The notes: a model not told the origin generated them from the letters alone. A DNA stretch of 64,000 nt from Cellulosilyticum sp. I15G10I2 (GCF_900095725.1 NZ_FMMP01000006.1:124001-188000); one strand, 5' to 3'; positions 1 through 9,313 are shown, numbered from the stretch's first letter. Made by a program: numbers and translations.

Positions 1-786
1 GAGTTTGATGGCTATGTAACAATTGAAGGAACCGTTGAAGACGGCTTTTCTGTTACAGCCAAGCATGATATTTCTATACTTGGAAGTATAGGGGTTGGAG
101 CAGCTGAGAAGATTTATTCTAAGCTTGGAAATGTTTATATAAAAGGAGGCGTCTCGGGAAAAGGGAAGTGTATTGTTGAAGCGGGTGGAAGTGTCTTTTT
201 GAAATATGCTAATGCGTGTGCAATCAAAGCTCAGGATACGATTGATATTGGATATTATGCATTAGACAGTGATCTAAGTGCAGATAGTATTTTGGTACAA
301 GCTAAAAATGGTCGAACAATAGGGGGGACTATTAGAGCTAAAAATAAGGTATCCTTGCGGATGGTAGGCAATATTTATGAAAAAGAAACTTATATTAATG
401 TAGCGGGTTTTGATAGAAAAGCTATTAAAAAACAGTTGGATGAATTACTGCTTACTTATAAAGAATTAGTCATAAAAGCAGAACGCAATGAAAGAGAGTT
501 AAAGGTATATGAAATGACACTTGTACAATTTGGAAGAACAAAAAGTGATGAAGACTATATGAGCTACCAGAAAATACATCAAGAATTAGTTGATGAAATA
601 TATAAATTGGAAGAAGAAAGAAAAGCACTCTTAAAGATTTTATCATCTAAGGGAGAAGGCGAAGTGACTATATACGATAAGGCCTATCCAAGAACATTAC
701 TGCAAATTAAAAATCTTCAAAAGCGGCTTACTCAAGTGACTACAGGTACATTTTATGCACAGGATAATAGATTAATGTTTGATTAA
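1..786 (+). CDS. FapA/DUF342-family protein, 3' part (5' end outside window)
   Basis: The reading frame is open from the first base, so this is the C-terminal 261 codons of a gene that starts upstream. Residues 1-120 of the visible part are short Gly-rich repeats (ISILGSIGVG, GNVYIKGGVSG, KAQDTIDIG) typical of the right-handed beta-helix of the FapA (DUF342) family. They are followed by a charged coiled-coil of about 75 residues and a short C-terminal strand region. FapA-like proteins are polymer-forming cytoplasmic proteins, some linked to flagellar assembly or motility, but the exact role is not settled. The TTG codon at 199 is only an internal codon. The tandem-GAF gene starts 13 bp downstream, so the two are probably co-transcribed. 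Confidence 0.8.
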   Translation, partial: EFDGYVTIEGTVEDGFSVTAKHDISILGSIGVGAAEKIYSKLGNVYIKGGVSGKGKCIVEAGGSVFLKYANACAIKAQDTIDIGYYALDSDLSADSILVQAKNGRTIGGTIRAKNKVSLRMVGNIYEKETYINVAGFDRKAIKKQLDELLLTYKELVIKAERNERELKVYEMTLVQFGRTKSDEDYMSYQKIHQELVDEIYKLEEERKALLKILSSKGEGEVTIYDKAYPRTLLQIKNLQKRLTQVTTGTFYAQDNRLMFD

Positions 787-799
787 AGGGGAGATTTGA

Positions 800-2662
800 T
801 TGGCAGACAATAAAATAACAAGCAATGGTTATCGCTATCAGGCATTATTACAAGCAATAGATTTTTTTACTCAAAGATTCAGTTTAGAGCAGATTAGCAA
901 CTATGCATTTGAGTTTACCAATGAGATTTTAACGTTAAACGCCTCAGCACTATTTGTGCGTGAAGGGCATAGCTATATTTTGAAAAAAAACAGGTTATAT
1001 AATCTAGAGACTTATAAAATGCCTTGCACTAAAAAACTCAAAGAGCTGCCTGTACGCCATGGAGATATTATTGTAAATCATTTTGATTTGTTTTTTGATG
1101 AGCATATCGTTAAGGCACTAGATATAGAACTGGTCATTCCACTTATTATTGATGATTATTTATATGGATTTATACTTTCAAACGGCAAGATGATCGGCCA
1201 TTTTGATGAAGATGATGGGATTATTGCAAGTGCCTTAATGAAACTCTTTGCTAACTCTTTAGGTAACAGCAAGCAGTTATCTGAGCTTGGTCAAAAGAAT
1301 AAACTGCTTGATCAAAAAATATTTAATCTATTTGCTATTAATCAAAGTGCTAAATCTCTTTTATCACAGGTTGAACTAGAGGATCTTTATACTTTAGCTA
1401 CAGATATATTTAGTGAGATGACTTGCAGCAGAGTTACTTCTTTTGGTATTTATGATGAAGTGTCAGAAACAATTAAGGTTTTGGGATATAGGAATGTATC
1501 AAACTACTCAAATGTATTTACAGAACTTCGCCTGGCTTCTGAAGAGTATGTGAGTAGCCAGATTGTACTAGATTTTAATAAAGATTTAAAAATTATTCAA
1601 GCACTTTTTGAGAATTGGGAAGAATTAACGCTTCTTGAGACACGTTATATTGTTTTGTTAATTAAAGATAAAATCTTAGGGGTTGTTACGCTGAGCGAGC
1701 CTGTTAATGACCGTGTTTATGACGAAGCAACATTTGAACTGGTTGAAACACTCGCTTCATTTACACACATAGCTATCTCAAATGCACTATTATTTAAAAA
1801 ACTTTTGGTTCAGAATGATAGAGTTAAAAGAAAGTTTCACACCTTAAATACACTTAATAAAATTATTCAGAATATTAATAGCGGAGTTACTATTGATGAA
1901 CTATTTAGTCTTACATTAAAAGTCTTAGCGCTTAATTTTGGTGTAAAAAAAGCTTTTTTTGCTTACTACAATGAAGATCACTATACAGTTGTAAATACTG
2001 TAGGCTTGCAAATCGAAAACATTGCGTTTGGACTTAATAAAAGGTGGGAAAAAGTAGTAGAGGGTGAAGTCCTTTTGGATTTTAAAGAAAATGCGCTGTA
2101 TGATTTTTTTGAGGAGCATTTAGTTTGTCAAATAGGTGCATCAAACTGTATGATTATTGCACCTATTTGCACTGGAATAGGTTATGAGAGTGAGGAATCT
2201 TTGCCTAAGGGGTTTTTGGTAGTAGCCCAGACACATGATAGTCTAAAAGAAGAGGAAATACTTCTTATTGATACAATAACTAAAAATATTTCACCGGTTA
2301 TCTATCAGATGGATCTTAATTGTCGTATGCAAAAAGAATATCAGATAGATCCTTTGCATCAGTTTATAAGTGCAGTAGAAATAAAATTAGTTGAAAGAAG
2401 TGATTATGAGTTAGATTTTTATCTCTTTTATAAAATCCTGGATCTGACTCCTTTTCAAAAATCAGATGATTTACTTATAGAAGGAGAAGAATGCTATATA
2501 GTTGATCAGTTTATTTTTCTTTTAAGTTATGAAGATGAAATATCAGATAAGAGTTTTTGTCTGGCGCCCTATTTTAACACGATAGAGGAAGTAAAGCAGT
2601 TTGATTATATAAGCTTTTATAAGCAGCAGAGGTATAGTAAAGTTGTAGCGATCCCTAGATAA
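800..2662 (+). CDS. Tandem GAF-domain protein
   Basis: This 620-residue soluble protein has no signal peptide or membrane segment. Three regions resemble GAF folds, at about residues 20-165, 175-330 and 345-500, followed by a variable tail of about 100 residues. GAF domains bind small ligands such as cyclic nucleotides, or serve as dimerisation modules. No GGDEF, EAL, HD-GYP, kinase or helix-turn-helix output domain follows, so signalling would have to go through a partner protein. The start is TTG at 800, supported by AAAGGGGAG 7-8 bases upstream; no ATG fits as well. It directly follows the FapA-like gene. GAF assignments rest on pattern and length only. Confidence 0.65.
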   Translation: MADNKITSNGYRYQALLQAIDFFTQRFSLEQISNYAFEFTNEILTLNASALFVREGHSYILKKNRLYNLETYKMPCTKKLKELPVRHGDIIVNHFDLFFDEHIVKALDIELVIPLIIDDYLYGFILSNGKMIGHFDEDDGIIASALMKLFANSLGNSKQLSELGQKNKLLDQKIFNLFAINQSAKSLLSQVELEDLYTLATDIFSEMTCSRVTSFGIYDEVSETIKVLGYRNVSNYSNVFTELRLASEEYVSSQIVLDFNKDLKIIQALFENWEELTLLETRYIVLLIKDKILGVVTLSEPVNDRVYDEATFELVETLASFTHIAISNALLFKKLLVQNDRVKRKFHTLNTLNKIIQNINSGVTIDELFSLTLKVLALNFGVKKAFFAYYNEDHYTVVNTVGLQIENIAFGLNKRWEKVVEGEVLLDFKENALYDFFEEHLVCQIGASNCMIIAPICTGIGYESEESLPKGFLVVAQTHDSLKEEEILLIDTITKNISPVIYQMDLNCRMQKEYQIDPLHQFISAVEIKLVERSDYELDFYLFYKILDLTPFQKSDDLLIEGEECYIVDQFIFLLSYEDEISDKSFCLAPYFNTIEEVKQFDYISFYKQQRYSKVVAIPR

Positions 2663-2673
2663 AATCTAGGGAT
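2651..2673 (+). terminator. Hairpin at end of GAF gene
   Basis: A 10-bp perfect stem, ATCCCTAGAT (2651-2660) and ATCTAGGGAT (2664-2673), contains the stop codon of the GAF gene. There is no clear T-run after it, so it may protect mRNA ends or terminate weakly. Confidence 0.4.
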
Positions 2674-2710
2674 TAAATGTTTCATTATTATCACAAAGTT
2701 ATTACAAATA

Positions 2711-2739
2711 TTTACAAAAACTCCATTTTCCATTATAAT
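2711..2739 (+). promoter_or_regulatory. Sigma-A promoter of the GHL10/SH3 gene
   Basis: The -35 box TTTACA (2711-2716) and -10 box TATAAT (2734-2739) are separated by exactly 17 bp and lie 57 bp before the start codon. Confidence 0.7.
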
Positions 2740-2795
2740 ACGAGTTACAGAGTAGTTGAAAAGTATCTATTTATGACGAAAAGGAGGCAGATTAG

Positions 2796-4421
2796 GTGAA
2801 AAAATTACTTGCTTTAGTTACAATAATTTTTATGGCAACAAGTATGTTATCAACACATGCTTCAGCCGCGCTACCTTCACAAGATATGAGAGCGGTGTGG
2901 ATAGCAACAGTTTTTAACATAGACTATCCAAGTACAAAAAATAATGAGACTTCTCAGAAAGAAGAATATATTAAAAAGCTGGAGGAATTAAAGGCGATAG
3001 GAATAAATGCAGTAGTTCTTCAGGTAAGGCCTAAAGCAGATGCTTTATATCAGTCTAACATTAATCCATGGTCAGACGTTTTAACAGGCGTACAAGGCAG
3101 AAATCCTGGATATGATCCTATGGCGTTTATGATAGAAGAAGCGCATAAAAGGGGGATGACTTTTCATGCGTGGCTCAACCCGTATAGGGTAACTACAGCG
3201 GGAATAGACCTTAATGCACTAAGCAGCGATCATCCGGCAAGAAAAAATCCAAGTTGGGTTTTTAGCTATAATAATGCATTATACTATAATCCAGAGTCAC
3301 AAGAAGTTAAAAATCATATTGTAGCAACAGTAGAGGAAATTATTAAAAATTACAATGTGGATGGTATTCACTTTGATGATTATTTTTATCCATCACATTA
3401 TCCTTTACCAGCTGGAGAAGGGAAAGATGGGGCGGTCGCCAATAACAGAAGAGCGCATATTAATGATATGGTTAAACAAGTAAGCGCTGCTATCAAGCGT
3501 CTTAATACAAACATACAATTTGGAATAAGTCCAATTGGTATTTGGAAAAACAATACTTCGGATATAACAGGATCTAGTACAGGAGGCAATGAATCTTATT
3601 ATGCGGTAGCTGCAGATACCAGGACATGGATTAAAAATGAATGGATTGATTATGTAGTGCCGCAGATTTATTGGGAGACTGGACATCGGTTAGCTGATTA
3701 TGAAACGTTAGTAAAATGGTGGGCAAATGAAGTCAAAGACACTAAGGTAAAATTATACATAGGGCAAGGTATCTACCGTGATGTTGTAGCTGCTCAAATT
3801 GATACACAGTTAAAGATTAATCAAAAATATGAAGCGGTAAAAGGCAGTTTTTATTTTAGCATGAGGGAGTTATTGGCTAATCGTTTAGGGTGCAAAGATA
3901 AGATTAAAGCATTTAATGAGTCAGCACCGCTAGCGCCAACGCTTCCAGGACAAATGAATCCAGCAAGTCCAGCAGTCAAGACACCAAACATAGCAGCTAA
4001 AACAGGAACAGTAACAGCCAGTCCGTTAAACATGAGAAGTGGTGAGGGAACGCAGCATCCTGTTGTGGCTAAAATAGCAAAAGGCACTAAAGTCAGTATT
4101 TTGGACAGCAAGGCAGGTTGGTATCAGGTACAGCTTGCAAGTGGACAAAAAGGCTGGGTAAGTGCAAGTTTTATTCAGGTAGCAACTACTACAAATAAGG
4201 CAGCTGCCGTATCTAATACAGCGCCAGGTGCTGCTACAAAAACAGCAACGGTTACAGCAAGTTCATTAAACGTGAGAAGTGGTGCCTCCACAGGTCATTT
4301 GATTGTTGCGAAGGCAGCTAAAGGTACAAAAGTTTCTGTACTTGAAAGTAATGGGGCATGGGCTAAGGTACAATTAGCAAGTGGCAAAATAGGATGGGTT
4401 AGTCAGGCTTTTATTAAATAG
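2796..4421 (+). CDS. Secreted GHL10-type glycosyl hydrolase with two SH3b domains
   Basis: The protein has 541 residues and a classic Sec signal peptide with cleavage near ASA-ALPS (about residue 25). Residues ~28-370 match the glycosyl-hydrolase-like GHL10 family (DUF187; TIM-barrel): MRAVWIATVFNIDYPS near the start, HAWLNPYR, VDGIHFDDYFYP and VPQIYWE are the usual conserved blocks. Two bacterial SH3 repeats follow (about 405-462 and 483-541), each with the LN[MV]RSG and GWV signatures that target cell-wall peptides. The role is probably cell-wall or surface polysaccharide processing; the substrate is unknown. The GTG start at 2796 has AAGGAGG 8 bases upstream. The gene is monocistronic, with its own promoter. 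Confidence 0.85.
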   Translation: MKKLLALVTIIFMATSMLSTHASAALPSQDMRAVWIATVFNIDYPSTKNNETSQKEEYIKKLEELKAIGINAVVLQVRPKADALYQSNINPWSDVLTGVQGRNPGYDPMAFMIEEAHKRGMTFHAWLNPYRVTTAGIDLNALSSDHPARKNPSWVFSYNNALYYNPESQEVKNHIVATVEEIIKNYNVDGIHFDDYFYPSHYPLPAGEGKDGAVANNRRAHINDMVKQVSAAIKRLNTNIQFGISPIGIWKNNTSDITGSSTGGNESYYAVAADTRTWIKNEWIDYVVPQIYWETGHRLADYETLVKWWANEVKDTKVKLYIGQGIYRDVVAAQIDTQLKINQKYEAVKGSFYFSMRELLANRLGCKDKIKAFNESAPLAPTLPGQMNPASPAVKTPNIAAKTGTVTASPLNMRSGEGTQHPVVAKIAKGTKVSILDSKAGWYQVQLASGQKGWVSASFIQVATTTNKAAAVSNTAPGAATKTATVTASSLNVRSGASTGHLIVAKAAKGTKVSVLESNGAWAKVQLASGKIGWVSQAFIK

Positions 4422-4501
4422 TAATTAAAAGGATTTATTTCTAAAAAGTGAATAAAATAGTGAAGATTGTGTATACTCTTAAAAAAGATTAGGAGGTCTC
4501 T

Positions 4502-4849
4502 ATGAATCAGGTTAATTTAGTAGGCAATGTAACACATAATTTAGAGCTCAAACAATCACAACAAGAGATTAAATATACACAGTTTAGACTAGCAGTAGAC
4601 GACAAAACTTCAAAAGAAAAAAGAACAAACTTTATTGATATTGTAGCTTTTGGCCGTCAAGCTGAAATACTCACACAGCATGTTGAAAAAGGTGAAAAAT
4701 TATTTGTATCTGGGCGGTTAACAAGTAGTAAATTTGTTAACCCAGAAGGGAATAAAATAAGTAAAATAAAGGTGATCTTAGAAGCCTTCGAGTTTACGGG
4801 TAATCATAAGAGTTTGGCACAAGCCAATGTGGTTACTCAAAATGCATAG
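4502..4849 (+). CDS. ssb: Short single-stranded DNA-binding protein
   Basis: This 115-residue protein is essentially one OB fold (MNQVNLVGNVTHNLEL, then FRLAVDD, FIDIVAFGRQAE, GEKLFVSGRL). It matches bacterial SSB but is shorter than the usual 140-180 residues. It has no glycine-rich linker and lacks the acidic DDIPF-type C-terminal tail that recruits SSB partners; it ends in ...VVTQNA. A full-length replicative SSB is presumably encoded elsewhere, and this looks like an accessory paralogue of the kind used in competence or stress. AGGAGG lies 6-7 bases before the ATG. It stands alone between the SH3 gene and a palindromic terminator. Confidence 0.85.
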   Translation: MNQVNLVGNVTHNLELKQSQQEIKYTQFRLAVDDKTSKEKRTNFIDIVAFGRQAEILTQHVEKGEKLFVSGRLTSSKFVNPEGNKISKIKVILEAFEFTGNHKSLAQANVVTQNA

Positions 4850-4864
4850 TTAATAGAATAAGCT

Positions 4865-4906
4865 AACAAGCTTTAATAAGTCGTATACGACTTATTAAAG
4901 CTTGTT
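4865..4906. terminator. 42-bp perfect palindrome, probable terminator
   Basis: The arm 4865-4885 is exactly complementary to 4886-4906 with no loop bases between them. It lies 16 bases past the ssb stop codon and ends in TTTATTTT, which suggests an intrinsic terminator. Confidence 0.7.
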
Positions 4907-5017
4907 TATTTTGCACAAATAAATGGTTTTATTTTATTTACCCTAAAAACAAGTGTATAGATAGCAGGGCTTTAGTAGATGATAAGTTTATAAAACATTA
5001 TGAATGTGAGGGAAATA

Positions 5018-6415
5018 ATGGAATCTATCAGATACTATCTATATTTTGTATTAGGGAAAATAAGACATCAATATTTTATGCAAATTCCTGAAAATGATCA
5101 AGAGTATAAAAGAAGCCGCATGTGGTTTATTGTAGATGGGGCATCAGCTGTAACGATTGGCGTGTTAGTTGGAGGGGCCTTTTTAGCGGCTATTCTTAGA
5201 ACACTCGGAATTAGTGATTCTTTTAACGGAATTATATCAGCTATACCATCACTTGCCAGCATCATACAGCTTATAGGCATAGAATTTGCCAAAAGAATGC
5301 ATAAAATCAAGCTTTTTGTATGTATTTTAGCAATTATACATAGGTTAATGTTTGCCTTTCTTTATGCTATACCTTTTTTAAAAATGAGTATAACTTGGAA
5401 AGTTATTTTATGTATCCTTACCTTTTTAACTGCACATACTTTAGGCCAAATGATAGCACCTGCTGCCGGAAATTGGATTTCTAGTTTAGTATCAGAAGAT
5501 GTAAGAGGAAAGTATTTTGCAAATCGAGACTGCATCATGGTTTTAGTATCGATCACAGTTGCTTTGGGTACAGGACAGGTTTTTGACAGACTTAAAGCTT
5601 GGAGTAACCCAGATATGAAGTTCTTATTTGTTAGTTTGCAAATTCTAGTACTGGCCATTATTAATTTTATTGCCTTAAGCAATATCAAAGAACCAAGGTT
5701 TTCATATGTTTCTTCTGATAATAAGGAAATGCATGGCAAATTAGTTGAAAAAAGAGGTTATAAAGAGAGTAATGAGCATTGTGAAAAATTTTGGGTTACC
5801 TTTAAGCAAGTTATTTCAAATAAATCTTTTAGAAGCTCTATAATACTTACCGTACTATGGCAATCAGCATTTTTCTTTTCGACGCCATATTTTGGTATTT
5901 ATCAAATCTCATATCTTAAGCTAAGCTATACATACATTATGATTATGGGATTTGCAGGAAGTCTTATAAGAATTATACTTACGCCTATTGGGGGAAAGGT
6001 AGCAGATAAGAAATCATGGGCACTTGTATTAAAAACCGCGCTTTCAGTCATGGCATTTGCATTTATCATAAATGGATTTACAGTACCAACCAATTCTCGT
6101 ATGATGTTTACAATATATTCTATTTTGACAGGCGCAGCTTGGGCTGGGGTTGCACCAGGACTTTTTGCGATTCAGCTTGATTTAGCACCAGATGGAGATA
6201 AAACAGCTTATTTAGGAGTTAATGCTGCTATTATGGGAGTTTGTGGTTTTTTGAGCGCACTAGCCGGGGGCTATATTTTGCATCTTATACTAGACAGAGG
6301 CAATCAAATTTGGGGTTATCGTGTATATGGTCAACAAATTCTTTCTTGGGGTTCAGGGGTCTTAATTTTAGTGCTTGTTGCTTATATAAAATGGCGGTTC
6401 AAAAAGTTTTTATAG
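5018..6415 (+). CDS. Major facilitator superfamily transporter
   Basis: The 465-residue protein has about 12 hydrophobic segments arranged in two halves of six around a polar central loop (about 225-255), as in MFS permeases. A basic loop between the third and fourth helices (EFAKRMHKIK) and a Gly/Ala-rich helix (GAAWAGVAPGLF) in the second half fit the family. The substrate cannot be read from the sequence. I place the start at ATG 5018 because GTGAGGGA lies 5 bases before it; the upstream in-frame ATG at 5000 has no ribosome binding site and would put that sequence inside the gene. The gene appears to stand alone. Confidence 0.75.
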   Translation: MESIRYYLYFVLGKIRHQYFMQIPENDQEYKRSRMWFIVDGASAVTIGVLVGGAFLAAILRTLGISDSFNGIISAIPSLASIIQLIGIEFAKRMHKIKLFVCILAIIHRLMFAFLYAIPFLKMSITWKVILCILTFLTAHTLGQMIAPAAGNWISSLVSEDVRGKYFANRDCIMVLVSITVALGTGQVFDRLKAWSNPDMKFLFVSLQILVLAIINFIALSNIKEPRFSYVSSDNKEMHGKLVEKRGYKESNEHCEKFWVTFKQVISNKSFRSSIILTVLWQSAFFFSTPYFGIYQISYLKLSYTYIMIMGFAGSLIRIILTPIGGKVADKKSWALVLKTALSVMAFAFIINGFTVPTNSRMMFTIYSILTGAAWAGVAPGLFAIQLDLAPDGDKTAYLGVNAAIMGVCGFLSALAGGYILHLILDRGNQIWGYRVYGQQILSWGSGVLILVLVAYIKWRFKKFL

Positions 6416-6519
6416 CAAAAGAACAATTAAAGTTTTAATATAATACTATAGAAAGTATAAAGACATTTAAGATTTATAAAAGATTAAAGAAGAATAGGTC
6501 AGAATGAGGAGGGAAAAAT

Positions 6520-7251
6520 ATGGGTAATGGTGCGGCATTTTTTGATATCGATGGCACAATCTATAGAGAAGGACTGATTACAGAGGTCTTTAAAAAAATG
6601 ATCAAGTACGATTTAATAGATAATAGTAAATGGCATAGTGAAGTACGTCCAGCTTTTATCAATTGGGATAGAAGGCTGGGGGACTACGATACTTATTTAC
6701 TTAAAATGGTAGATGTTTACTCAGAAGCTGTAAAAGGCATAAGTCCTTTTCATATGGCTTATGTAGCAAAAAGAGTTATTGAGCAAAAGGGTGATCGTGT
6801 ATATACTTTTTCAAGAGAAAGAATCAAGTGGCATAAAGAAGAGGGACATAAGCTGATTGCTATCTCAGGCTCTCCTATTGAACTTGTTAGTGAAGTAGCA
6901 AATAAGTATGGGATGGATGATTATAGAGGTACCATTTATGAAGTTGATAAAAATGGGAAGTACAGCGGAGAAATAATTCCAATGTGGGACTCTAAGAGCA
7001 AGAAAAATGCTATCTTAGAGATAGTTAGCCGTAATAAACTTGATTTACAAGCGTGTTATGCCTATGGGGATACGTCGGGAGATTTTACAATGTTAAAGAT
7101 GGTAGGTTACCCTTTTGCTATTAATCCAACAAAGGAGCTTATAACGCGGATTAGTGAAGATGCGGAACTTAGAAAAAAAATTAAAATAATTGTAGAGAGA
7201 AAAGATGTAACTTACAGGTTAAACATTGAAGGTTTAGATTGTTTCAACTAA
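6520..7251 (+). CDS. HAD-superfamily IB hydrolase (SerB-like phosphatase)
   Basis: This 243-residue cytoplasmic protein carries the HAD motifs in order: motif I FFDIDGT (nucleophile Asp at about residue 9), motif II AISGSP (Ser near 117), the motif III Lys in the KSKKNA region, and motif IV YGDTSGD (near 187-193). The arrangement with a helical cap between motifs I and II is that of subfamily IB, which includes phosphoserine phosphatase and related enzymes. The substrate is uncertain. GAGGAGGG lies 6 bases before the ATG. It may be co-transcribed with the MFS gene, but a gap of about 100 bp containing a TATAAT-like box makes its own promoter possible. Confidence 0.75.
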   Translation: MGNGAAFFDIDGTIYREGLITEVFKKMIKYDLIDNSKWHSEVRPAFINWDRRLGDYDTYLLKMVDVYSEAVKGISPFHMAYVAKRVIEQKGDRVYTFSRERIKWHKEEGHKLIAISGSPIELVSEVANKYGMDDYRGTIYEVDKNGKYSGEIIPMWDSKSKKNAILEIVSRNKLDLQACYAYGDTSGDFTMLKMVGYPFAINPTKELITRISEDAELRKKIKIIVERKDVTYRLNIEGLDCFN

Positions 7252-7323
7252 ATATAAGTATTTAAATATTGGAAACTGTCAAAATTAACCTTAGTAAAAG
7301 TATAAAAAAACTAGGAATAAGTA

Positions 7324-7352
7324 TTGACATTCAAAAAAAATACAAGTATACT
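7324..7352 (+). promoter_or_regulatory. Promoter of the metNIQ operon
   Basis: TTGACA (7324-7329) and TATACT (7347-7352) have a 17-bp spacer. Transcription should start about 7 bases later, roughly 60 bases before the SAM aptamer. Confidence 0.8.
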
Positions 7353-7420
7353 GAGTATCAATAAGATGCTTAAGTGTCAATTAGATACTTTGGTATCAAA
7401 CAAGAAACTAAATAATGAAA

Positions 7421-7521
7421 TCTTATCAAGAGAGATGGAGGGACTTGGCCCGAAGATATCTCAGCAACCTCATTTAATGTAAGGTGCTAATTCCAGCAGA
7501 ACTTAAATTCTGAAAGATAAG
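7421..7521 (+). promoter_or_regulatory. SAM-I (S-box) riboswitch aptamer
   Basis: The canonical S-box landmarks occur in order. P1 pairs CTTATC (7422-7427) with GATAAG (7516-7521). These are followed by AGAGATGGAGGGA, the GGCCC core, CTCAGCAACC, AAGGTGCTAATTCC, a P4 hairpin CAGAA/TTCTG, and GAAAGATAAG. SAM binding is known to shut off methionine genes, which agrees with metNIQ downstream. The expression platform is the hairpin at 7542-7583. Confidence 0.92.
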
Positions 7522-7541
7522 TGGCATTGTGACAATACGTC

Positions 7542-7583
7542 TTAAGCCTCTTTTTGTCTTTTAGAAGACAAAAAGAGGCTTAA
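7542..7583 (+). terminator. Expression-platform hairpin of the S-box leader
   Basis: A perfect 19-bp stem (7542-7560 with 7565-7583, loop TTAG) lies 20 bases after the aptamer. Its 5' arm is U-rich, but the bases after the 3' arm are A-rich, so it lacks the run of U expected of an intrinsic terminator. Confidence 0.6.
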
Positions 7584-7638
7584 AAAATGATAAGCTATGA
7601 GAAGTACATCGGGATTTTTTAAGAAGGGGTTGATAAAA

Positions 7639-8664
7639 GTGAGCAAGCGGCTAGAAGGTCCTATTATTGAAATGAAAGCTTTAGGTAAAACCTTTTCTTC
7701 TTCAAACGGAGAGGTTATAGCTTTAAAAAATATAAATTTGCAGATTAATAAGGGCGATATTTTTGGTATCATTGGTATGAGTGGTGCTGGTAAAAGTACT
7801 TTAGTAAGGTGTATTAACTATTTAGAAAAGCCAACAGAAGGAGAAATATGGTTTGGTGATAAGGAGCTTGGAAGTCTTGATCAAAAAAGCTTAAGACAAG
7901 TAAGACAGTCGATGGGTATGATTTTTCAACAGTTTAATTTATGGATGCAGCGCACAGTTCTGAGTAATATTTGTTTTCCGCTTGAAATTGCAGGTGTAAG
8001 TAAATCAGAAGCTAGTCTTCGGGCAGAAGAATTATTAAAGCTCGTTGGACTTGAAAATAAAGCAGAGGCCTATCCGTCACAACTATCAGGAGGACAAAAA
8101 CAGCGTGTTGCAATAGCTCGTGCATTGGCGACAAATCCTAAAGTGCTTTTATGTGATGAAGCAACCTCAGCGCTGGATCCGACTACTACAGAATCAATAC
8201 TTGCCTTATTAAAAGATATTAATCAAAGATTAGGTATTACCATTATTATTATTACTCATGAAATGAGTGTCGTTGAGAAAATATGCTCTCATGTTGCAAT
8301 TATTGATAAAAGCCAAATTGCAGAAGCTGGGCGGGTACATGATATCTTTACACATCCTAAAACTTTAGCAGCACAAAAACTTGTATATCCTAATGATAAC
8401 CGTATTAACCATTTAATAGGCAAAAGGTGCTGTCGTATTATATTTGATGGTAGTTCATCTTATGACCCTGCTGTAGCACGTATGATTCTAGAATGCAAAG
8501 TGCTGGTTAATATACTTTATGCAGATATGAAGAATATCGATGGCCGGGCATTTGGTGAGCTAATTATTCAGCTGCCAGAAGACGAGACATCTGCAGATAA
8601 AGTTATTAGCTATCTCAGTTCGAAAAGCTTACAGGTAGAGGAGGTAAGTGGATATGTGGAATAG
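7639..8664 (+). CDS. metN: Methionine ABC transporter, ATP-binding protein MetN
   Basis: MetN energises high-affinity uptake of methionine at the inner face of the membrane. The 341-residue protein has the ABC ATPase core (Walker A GMSGAGKST at about 46-54, signature LSGGQKQR, Walker B LLCDEATSALDP, H-loop THE) and a C-terminal NIL-type regulatory domain of about 80 residues that binds methionine in characterised MetN. I choose GTG 7639 with AAGGGG 9 bases upstream; an in-frame ATG at 7597 lies just after the leader hairpin and has no ribosome binding site. The gene overlaps metI by 11 bases. Control is by the SAM-I riboswitch. Confidence 0.92.
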   Translation: MSKRLEGPIIEMKALGKTFSSSNGEVIALKNINLQINKGDIFGIIGMSGAGKSTLVRCINYLEKPTEGEIWFGDKELGSLDQKSLRQVRQSMGMIFQQFNLWMQRTVLSNICFPLEIAGVSKSEASLRAEELLKLVGLENKAEAYPSQLSGGQKQRVAIARALATNPKVLLCDEATSALDPTTTESILALLKDINQRLGITIIIITHEMSVVEKICSHVAIIDKSQIAEAGRVHDIFTHPKTLAAQKLVYPNDNRINHLIGKRCCRIIFDGSSSYDPAVARMILECKVLVNILYADMKNIDGRAFGELIIQLPEDETSADKVISYLSSKSLQVEEVSGYVE

Positions 8665-9313
8665 TACGATTATACAAATGCTAGCAAAAGGCGTATTTGA
8701 AACCTTATATATGACTTTACTATCTACTTTATTAGCCTATATAATTGGTCTGCCCCTAGGAGTTATACTTGTGACAACTGAAAAGGGAGGCATACTTCCA
8801 AATATTGGACTCAATAAAATACTTAATATTATTGTTAACTTAGCAAGATCTATACCTTTTCTTATTTTACTTATTGCAGTGCTGCCAATAACACGTTTTA
8901 TTACAGGAACGACTATTGGCTCAACAGCAACAGTAGTACCGCTTGTTATAGCTGCGGCACCTTTTATTGCAAGGCTTGTAGAATCATCTATTAAAGAAAT
9001 TGATAAAGGTATTATTGAAGCTGCACTATCCATGGGGGCAAGTCCGTTCCAAATTATTTACAAGGTTATGGTCCCAGAAGCAACCCCTTCACTTATTGTA
9101 GGAGCAGCTATCGCCACTACAACCATACTTGGGTATTCAGCCATGGCAGGCATAGTCGGTGGAGGCGGACTTGGCACTATAGCGATTAACTATGGGTACT
9201 ACAGATATGAAAAGGGCATTATGATTGTTACCGTTATACTGCTTATTATCATTGTCCAGATTTTACAAGAAATAGGCATGAAGATTGCTAGCAAGAAAGA
9301 TAAAAGAAAATAA
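8654..9313 (+). CDS. metI: Methionine ABC transporter, permease MetI
   Basis: This 219-residue integral membrane protein has five hydrophobic helices and the cytoplasmic coupling motif EAALSMGASPFQII typical of MetI-type permeases. It forms the channel with MetN. AGAGGAGG (8637-8644) lies 9 bases before ATG 8654; an alternative GTG at 8648 is only 3 bases from that site and is less likely. It overlaps the end of metN and is followed after 28 bp by metQ. Confidence 0.92.
   Translation: MWNSTIIQMLAKGVFETLYMTLLSTLLAYIIGLPLGVILVTTEKGGILPNIGLNKILNIIVNLARSIPFLILLIAVLPITRFITGTTIGSTATVVPLVIAAAPFIARLVESSIKEIDKGIIEAALSMGASPFQIIYKVMVPEATPSLIVGAAIATTTILGYSAMAGIVGGGGLGTIAINYGYYRYEKGIMIVTVILLIIIVQILQEIGMKIASKKDKRK

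Noticed and set aside
6241-6438. Small plus-strand frame overlapping the end of the MFS gene
   Set aside because: It is out of frame with a clear membrane protein and has no ribosome binding site of its own.
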